Shown here: piece after piece, positions 60,731-64,000 of the stretch
How the letters are laid out: each line of letters opens with the position of its first letter
How positions within the stretch are numbered: position 1 is the stretch's first letter
Assembly: GCA_016793325.1 (NCBI GenBank)
Contig: JAEUKI010000089.1
Span: 42,961-106,960, forward strand
Direction: 5' to 3'
DNA length: 64,000 nt
DNA from: Myxococcales bacterium
GTDB taxonomy: Bacteria > Myxococcota_A > Polyangia > Polyangiales > Ga0077539
Notes under the pieces: model-generated
The model's database searches: none
What the model was told of the DNA's origin: nothing
The model's input: only the letters and a program-made list of their open reading frames with translations
Made by a program: the position numbers and the translations under genes

Positions 60731-62287
60731 GTGCGCGCTCGTTTGTCCCTTATTTTCCTGGCAGTTTGCGCGTCGGCCTGCGCCGTCACCGAGAACACTC
60801 CGACCGACGGAGGCCGGAGCGACGGCGCGTCGGACGGCGCCCGTCGGGACAGTGGTCCTACAGGACCCTGCATGATGGGAGCGGTCGACGAGCCCGACCC
60901 CGACGGGTTCGACGCCAACTGTGACGGGGTCGACGGAGACGTCTCCAAAGCCATCTTCGTCTCGGACGACGGGATCGATTCGCAGCCCGGAACTCGAGAG
61001 CAACCGATGCGCTCGATCTCCGCGGCGCTCGCGCGCGCGATGTCCACGAGCAAGACGCAGATCATCGTTTCGCGCGGGATGTACAGCGAAATGGCCACGC
61101 TGAACCTCGTCGGCGGCGTCGGGATCTTCGGCGGATACGACCGCCGGGCGATGTGGGCGCGAGGTAATTTTCAGTCCATCGTCGCGGTCGGCGCGCGCGT
61201 CGCCCTCGAGGTTCGCGGCGCGCGAAACCCGCTCCGCATCGGTCGCATCGAGATTCGCGCGGCGGACGCCACGATGCCCGGACAAGCCTCGATCGGCCTG
61301 CGCGCGATCGACTCGCCCGCGGTCGAGGTGTTCGACGGAGCCATCATCACGGCGGGCCGCGGCGCCCCCGGAAGCCTCGGAATGGCCGGCACCGCAGGCA
61401 CGGATGGCCCCGTGGGCGGCGTGGGCGGCATGGGCAACAACGACAACGAGGGGCTCCCGGGCAACGGTGGCTCTGGCGGAATGAACACCATGTGCCCCAT
61501 GGCGAGCGGCGGCGAGGGCGGGCGAGGCGGCCGCAGCCCGTCGTTCACGGGCAATCCCGGCGTCGCGAGCGCAGCGGGATCCATGGGCGGCGCGGGCTAT
61601 GCCACCACGACGTGCAGCCCGCGCGGCGGAGACCCTGGCGGCAGCGCAGCCGCCGATGGAATGCCGGGCGCCCCTGGCATGGGCGGCGCGGCGGCGGGCC
61701 AGATCGCGAGCGACACCGGCGAGTACACTGGCGCTGTCGGCACCGCGGGTCGCGACGGCGCGCACGGCGCAGGTGGCGGCGGCGGCGGCGGAAGCTCGGG
61801 ACAGACCAGCATTTCGTGCATCGATGGCGCGGGCAACGGCGGCGGTGGCGGCGGCGCAGGAGGCTGCGGCGGCACCGGCGGTCGCGGTGGAACCGGCGGT
61901 GGAGCCTCCATCGGCGTTCTCGCTGTGCGCAGCGCGCTCACGCTCCGCGATTGCACCATCGGCACGGGCGGCGGCGGCGCGGGTGGCGCAGGCGGCAACG
62001 GCGGCAACGGCGGCGCGGGCGGAATGGGCGGCGCAGGCGGCAACGCGTCGACCGTCGAAATCGGCGCCGGTGGTCGCGGCGGCGACGGACGGCGCGGCGG
62101 CGCAGGCGGCCCCGGCGGCGGCGGCGGCGGCGGACCGAGCGTGGGCGTGTGGGTCGAGGGCGCGGGTCGCCCCACGATCGACACGGTGAACTTTCGACTC
62201 GGACCGCCCGGCGTGGGCGGGACGAGCTCGGCAGCAGGCATGGCCGAAGGTCGCCGAGGCGAGAGCCGCGACGTGTTTCCGATGTAG
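60731..62287 (+). CDS. Gly-rich lipoprotein with parallel beta-helix-like start
   Basis: The product is 518 residues. A lipoprotein-type signal (MRARLSLIFLAVCASAC) and an Asp-rich linker are followed by a Ca-binding-like stretch (EPDPDGFDANCDGVDGD) and a region typical of DUF1565/right-handed beta-helix proteins (AIFVSDDGIDSQPGTREQPM, RSISAALARA). From residue about 210 the sequence is dominated by Gly-rich low complexity (GGxGG repeats), which is why such proteins are often called PE-PGRS-like. The Gly-rich part is interrupted by a beta-helix rung (VLAVRSALTLRDCTIGTG) and closes with SVGVWVEGAGRPTIDTVNF. It is probably a surface protein; its function is unknown. Confidence 0.8.
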   Translation: MRARLSLIFLAVCASACAVTENTPTDGGRSDGASDGARRDSGPTGPCMMGAVDEPDPDGFDANCDGVDGDVSKAIFVSDDGIDSQPGTREQPMRSISAALARAMSTSKTQIIVSRGMYSEMATLNLVGGVGIFGGYDRRAMWARGNFQSIVAVGARVALEVRGARNPLRIGRIEIRAADATMPGQASIGLRAIDSPAVEVFDGAIITAGRGAPGSLGMAGTAGTDGPVGGVGGMGNNDNEGLPGNGGSGGMNTMCPMASGGEGGRGGRSPSFTGNPGVASAAGSMGGAGYATTTCSPRGGDPGGSAAADGMPGAPGMGGAAAGQIASDTGEYTGAVGTAGRDGAHGAGGGGGGGSSGQTSISCIDGAGNGGGGGGAGGCGGTGGRGGTGGGASIGVLAVRSALTLRDCTIGTGGGGAGGAGGNGGNGGAGGMGGAGGNASTVEIGAGGRGGDGRRGGAGGPGGGGGGGPSVGVWVEGAGRPTIDTVNFRLGPPGVGGTSSAAGMAEGRRGESRDVFPM

Positions 62288-62441
62288 AGTCCCTGATTCT
62301 GTCGCCACCGTTGTTGTTCGAACGCCTCGGCGCACGCCGGGGGCCCTTCGGGGGTTTGTCGAGGCGGTGGCCGTTCAGCAGGCGTCGAATGTTTCGTGGA
62401 GTGTCGATTCGGTGCGAGATCCCAAGGCCGTTGTCCCACTC

Positions 62442-63077
62442 ATGGGTGTCTCGACGCCGATGCCCGGCGCCGCGACGGGTCCTGCTGTGGTGAACTCGGC
62501 GCCCGCGGTGGATATCCAAGACCCCCCCGTCGCCGGCCCGCTCGATGTGCGCGCGGTGTTCGACGCTCACTTTGAATTCGTGTGGCGTTCATTGCGCCGC
62601 CTCGGCGTCCGTGAGTCCGACGTGGACGACGCCGTGCAGGAGGTCTTCGTGGTCGTCCACCGCAAGCGCGACGAGTTTCAGGGTAGGTCGCGCTTGAGCA
62701 CATGGCTCTACGGGATCTGCTTCCGCGTCGCGAGCGACTACCACCGACGCGCGTACGTGCGCCGCGAGCAGCCCACGGACGAGCCGCCGGACGCGGTCAC
62801 GACCGCCGAGAGCGCGTTCGACCCCGAGCAGCGCGCGCACACGGCCGAAGCGCGAGCGTTGCTCGACGAAGCGCTCGAAGCGATGGACGTCGAGAAGCGC
62901 GCGGTGTTCGTTCAGTACGAGATCGACGAGCTCTCGGTCGAAGAGATCGCGGCGCGCATCAACGTGCCCGTCGGGACCGTGTACTCGCGGCTCAAGGCAG
63001 CGCGCGTGGCCTTCGACAAGTCCGTGGCGCGCATCCGAGCGCGCATCGCGCACAACGCTGGCGGGAGGGCGCGATGA
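62442..63077 (+). CDS. ECF RNA polymerase sigma factor
   Basis: The product is 211 residues from the ATG at 62442. A Pro/Ala-rich start of about 35 residues leads to sigma region 2 (VFDAHFEFVWRSLRRLGVRESDVDDAVQEVFVVVHRKRDEFQGRSRLSTWLYGICFRVASDYHRR), and region 4 has the HTH with DELSVEEIAARINVPVGTVYSRL. These are the ECF elements, and the order is right. The open frame reaches a GTG at 62367, but those 25 codons lack the usual GC bias at third positions. The stop overlaps the ATG of the next gene (ATGA), typical of a sigma factor with its regulator. The family and target promoters cannot be told. Confidence 0.9.
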   Translation: MGVSTPMPGAATGPAVVNSAPAVDIQDPPVAGPLDVRAVFDAHFEFVWRSLRRLGVRESDVDDAVQEVFVVVHRKRDEFQGRSRLSTWLYGICFRVASDYHRRAYVRREQPTDEPPDAVTTAESAFDPEQRAHTAEARALLDEALEAMDVEKRAVFVQYEIDELSVEEIAARINVPVGTVYSRLKAARVAFDKSVARIRARIAHNAGGRAR

Positions 63078-64000
63078 GCGACGAAGCCCCCAAGCGAATC
63101 AACGACCCCTCTGGCGCGAGCTCTGCGTTCGCCCGAGATCTCGTGTCCGCTGCGAAACAAGACGCGCCCCCCGCGAGCGCGAAGGCCGCAGCTCGTGCAA
63201 AGTTCGAACGATTCCTCGCATCCGAGTCTTCTGTCATGACCAAAAATCCCGAGACGGACATGCCTCTGTTCGGCTCGACCGTCGATGTGCTCGAGACCGC
63301 CGCGAAGAGCCCGGTCCCGTCGGCTTCCAACACGACGACCGAGCCTGCCGCTTCGTCTGCGCCGAAGGATGATTTCTTCGCGAAGGCGATCAACAACTCT
63401 GTTCCGCCCCCGAGCGGCGGCGCTTCGAGCGGCGCCTCGACCGGCGCGCGCAACGAAAACTCTGCCCTCTTCTCGCTCGCGTCGCTGTCGGGCGGCGAGG
63501 GAGAAGCCAAGCCCAAGCCCAAGCCCAAGTCCGAAGTCGGCGTGATCGACATCAAGTCGCTCTCGACCGGCGCGAGCGCGGTCGACGAGATCCTGAGCGT
63601 CGCGGGCGGCGGACTCGCGTCGCCGTTGGCGGCTCCTGTGCTCGCGCCCGTTCCTGCGCCGAACGTCGCTGCCGCAGCGCCCGAGGTGAAGCAAAAAGGC
63701 AGCAACACGACGGTGATCGCGAGCGTTCTGGGGGCGTCGATCATCTTGGTTGGCGGCGGGTTGGGCGCTGTGTTCTTGCTGAAGTCCGGGCAACAGCCGA
63801 CGCAAGTTGGAGCCGAAGGCAACGGACCGAACACGGCGAACGCGAACGGGCAAGGGACAGCGAACAACCCGAACAACAACGCCAATCCGAACAACAACGG
63901 GCAGGGCGTTGCGAACAACCCGAACAACGGAGCGGGCACGGCGCCGAACAACGGGACCGCGGGCGCGCAACCCGCGGGCACGGGCACTCCTCCCGCGGGC
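63074..64000 (+). CDS. Membrane protein coupled to the ECF sigma factor, truncated by the window
   Basis: This frame starts at an ATG overlapping the sigma factor stop (ATGA) and has no stop before the end of the window (309 codons read). The N-terminus (SDEAPKRINDPSGASSAFAR and on) is soluble and acidic to neutral, with a Ser/Ala-rich middle. One membrane segment is at about 214-233 (TTVIASVLGASIILVGGGLG), followed by an Asn/Pro/Gly-rich tail (NNPNNN, AGTGTPPAG) that would be outside the membrane. The layout fits an anti-sigma factor-like regulator, but no anti-sigma domain (zinc site HxxxC) is seen, so this is inferred from position only. Confidence 0.65.
   Translation, partial: MSDEAPKRINDPSGASSAFARDLVSAAKQDAPPASAKAAARAKFERFLASESSVMTKNPETDMPLFGSTVDVLETAAKSPVPSASNTTTEPAASSAPKDDFFAKAINNSVPPPSGGASSGASTGARNENSALFSLASLSGGEGEAKPKPKPKSEVGVIDIKSLSTGASAVDEILSVAGGGLASPLAAPVLAPVPAPNVAAAAPEVKQKGSNTTVIASVLGASIILVGGGLGAVFLLKSGQQPTQVGAEGNGPNTANANGQGTANNPNNNANPNNNGQGVANNPNNGAGTAPNNGTAGAQPAGTGTPPAG

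Noticed and set aside
61380..62160. Gly-rich codon repeats looking like a DNA satellite or CRISPR-like periodicity
   Set aside because: They are in-frame GGN codons of a coding low-complexity region, without constant repeats and spacers.
62367..62441. Upstream GTG start for the ECF sigma factor
   Set aside because: The 25 extra codons lack the third-position GC bias of the rest of the gene. The choice remains uncertain.

Overview
The window is very GC-rich DNA, with third codon positions almost all G or C, and reads as a chromosomal segment of a Myxococcota bacterium of the Polyangia or Sandaracinus kind. This assignment is an inference. It rests on two large bacterial Ser/Thr kinases, a TPR-PEGA protein beside one of them, many lipoproteins with Asp/Ser/Thr-rich linkers after the lipobox cysteine, a Gly-rich beta-helix lipoprotein, and sensor kinases without neighbouring regulators. 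No phage, insertion sequence, CRISPR array, rRNA or tRNA was seen.

Layout. 1-2.2 kb: two lipoproteins on the minus strand, the first cut by the window edge, the second a haem-motif TolB-type propeller. 2.4-5.4 kb (minus): frr and a P-type ATPase-like protein that has lost its catalytic motifs. 5.5-11.8 kb (plus): a zinc-ribbon membrane protein, a small lipoprotein, two overlapping sensor kinases (the second with a degenerate ATP-binding domain) and a MoxR ATPase. 12-16.2 kb (minus): pcnB, a capsule-type glycosyltransferase and an SlyD-like isomerase. 16.5-24.8 kb (plus): alpha-2-macroglobulin and pbpC, an envelope-defence pair. 24.9-35.5 kb (plus): three paralogous secreted proteins built of repeated Cys-containing beta domains, with a 91-residue Cys protein between the first and second. 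35.6-36.6 kb (minus): a histone H1-like tailed protein and an overlapping small gene. 36.6-37.2 kb: an AT-rich island full of inverted repeats. 37.2-44.3 kb (plus): two paralogous lipoproteins followed, with an ATGA overlap, by a bacterial homologue of presenilin. 44.4-50.3 kb (plus): an enoyl-CoA hydratase 2, a thiolase, a Ser/Thr kinase, a TPR-PEGA protein and a lipoprotein. 50.4-55.3 kb: a LeuA-like synthase (plus), then a polysaccharide deacetylase and an orphan SdhC overlapping a second Ser/Thr kinase (minus). 55.5-60.6 kb: a cyclic-nucleotide-binding protein, a DUF2079 membrane protein, thiE, a DUF4178-like protein and a degenerate Fic protein, with four copies of a palindromic repeat among them. 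60.7-64 kb (plus): a Gly-rich lipoprotein, an ECF sigma factor and its overlapping membrane partner, which runs off the right edge.

Main observations. (1) The 281-residue protein at 43498-44343 has the three presenilin signatures (TM6 Asp followed by PxGPxR, a GxxD TM7 motif, and KKxLPALP) in the right order and spacing. (2) Three proteins keep a recognisable enzyme fold but have lost catalytic residues: the P-type ATPase, the second histidine kinase and the Fic protein. (3) A roughly 95-bp palindromic repeat occurs four times with a compensated stem change. Three copies lie between convergent genes. (4) Several genes have a TAnnnT hexamer exactly 7 nt before the start codon, suggesting leaderless mRNAs.
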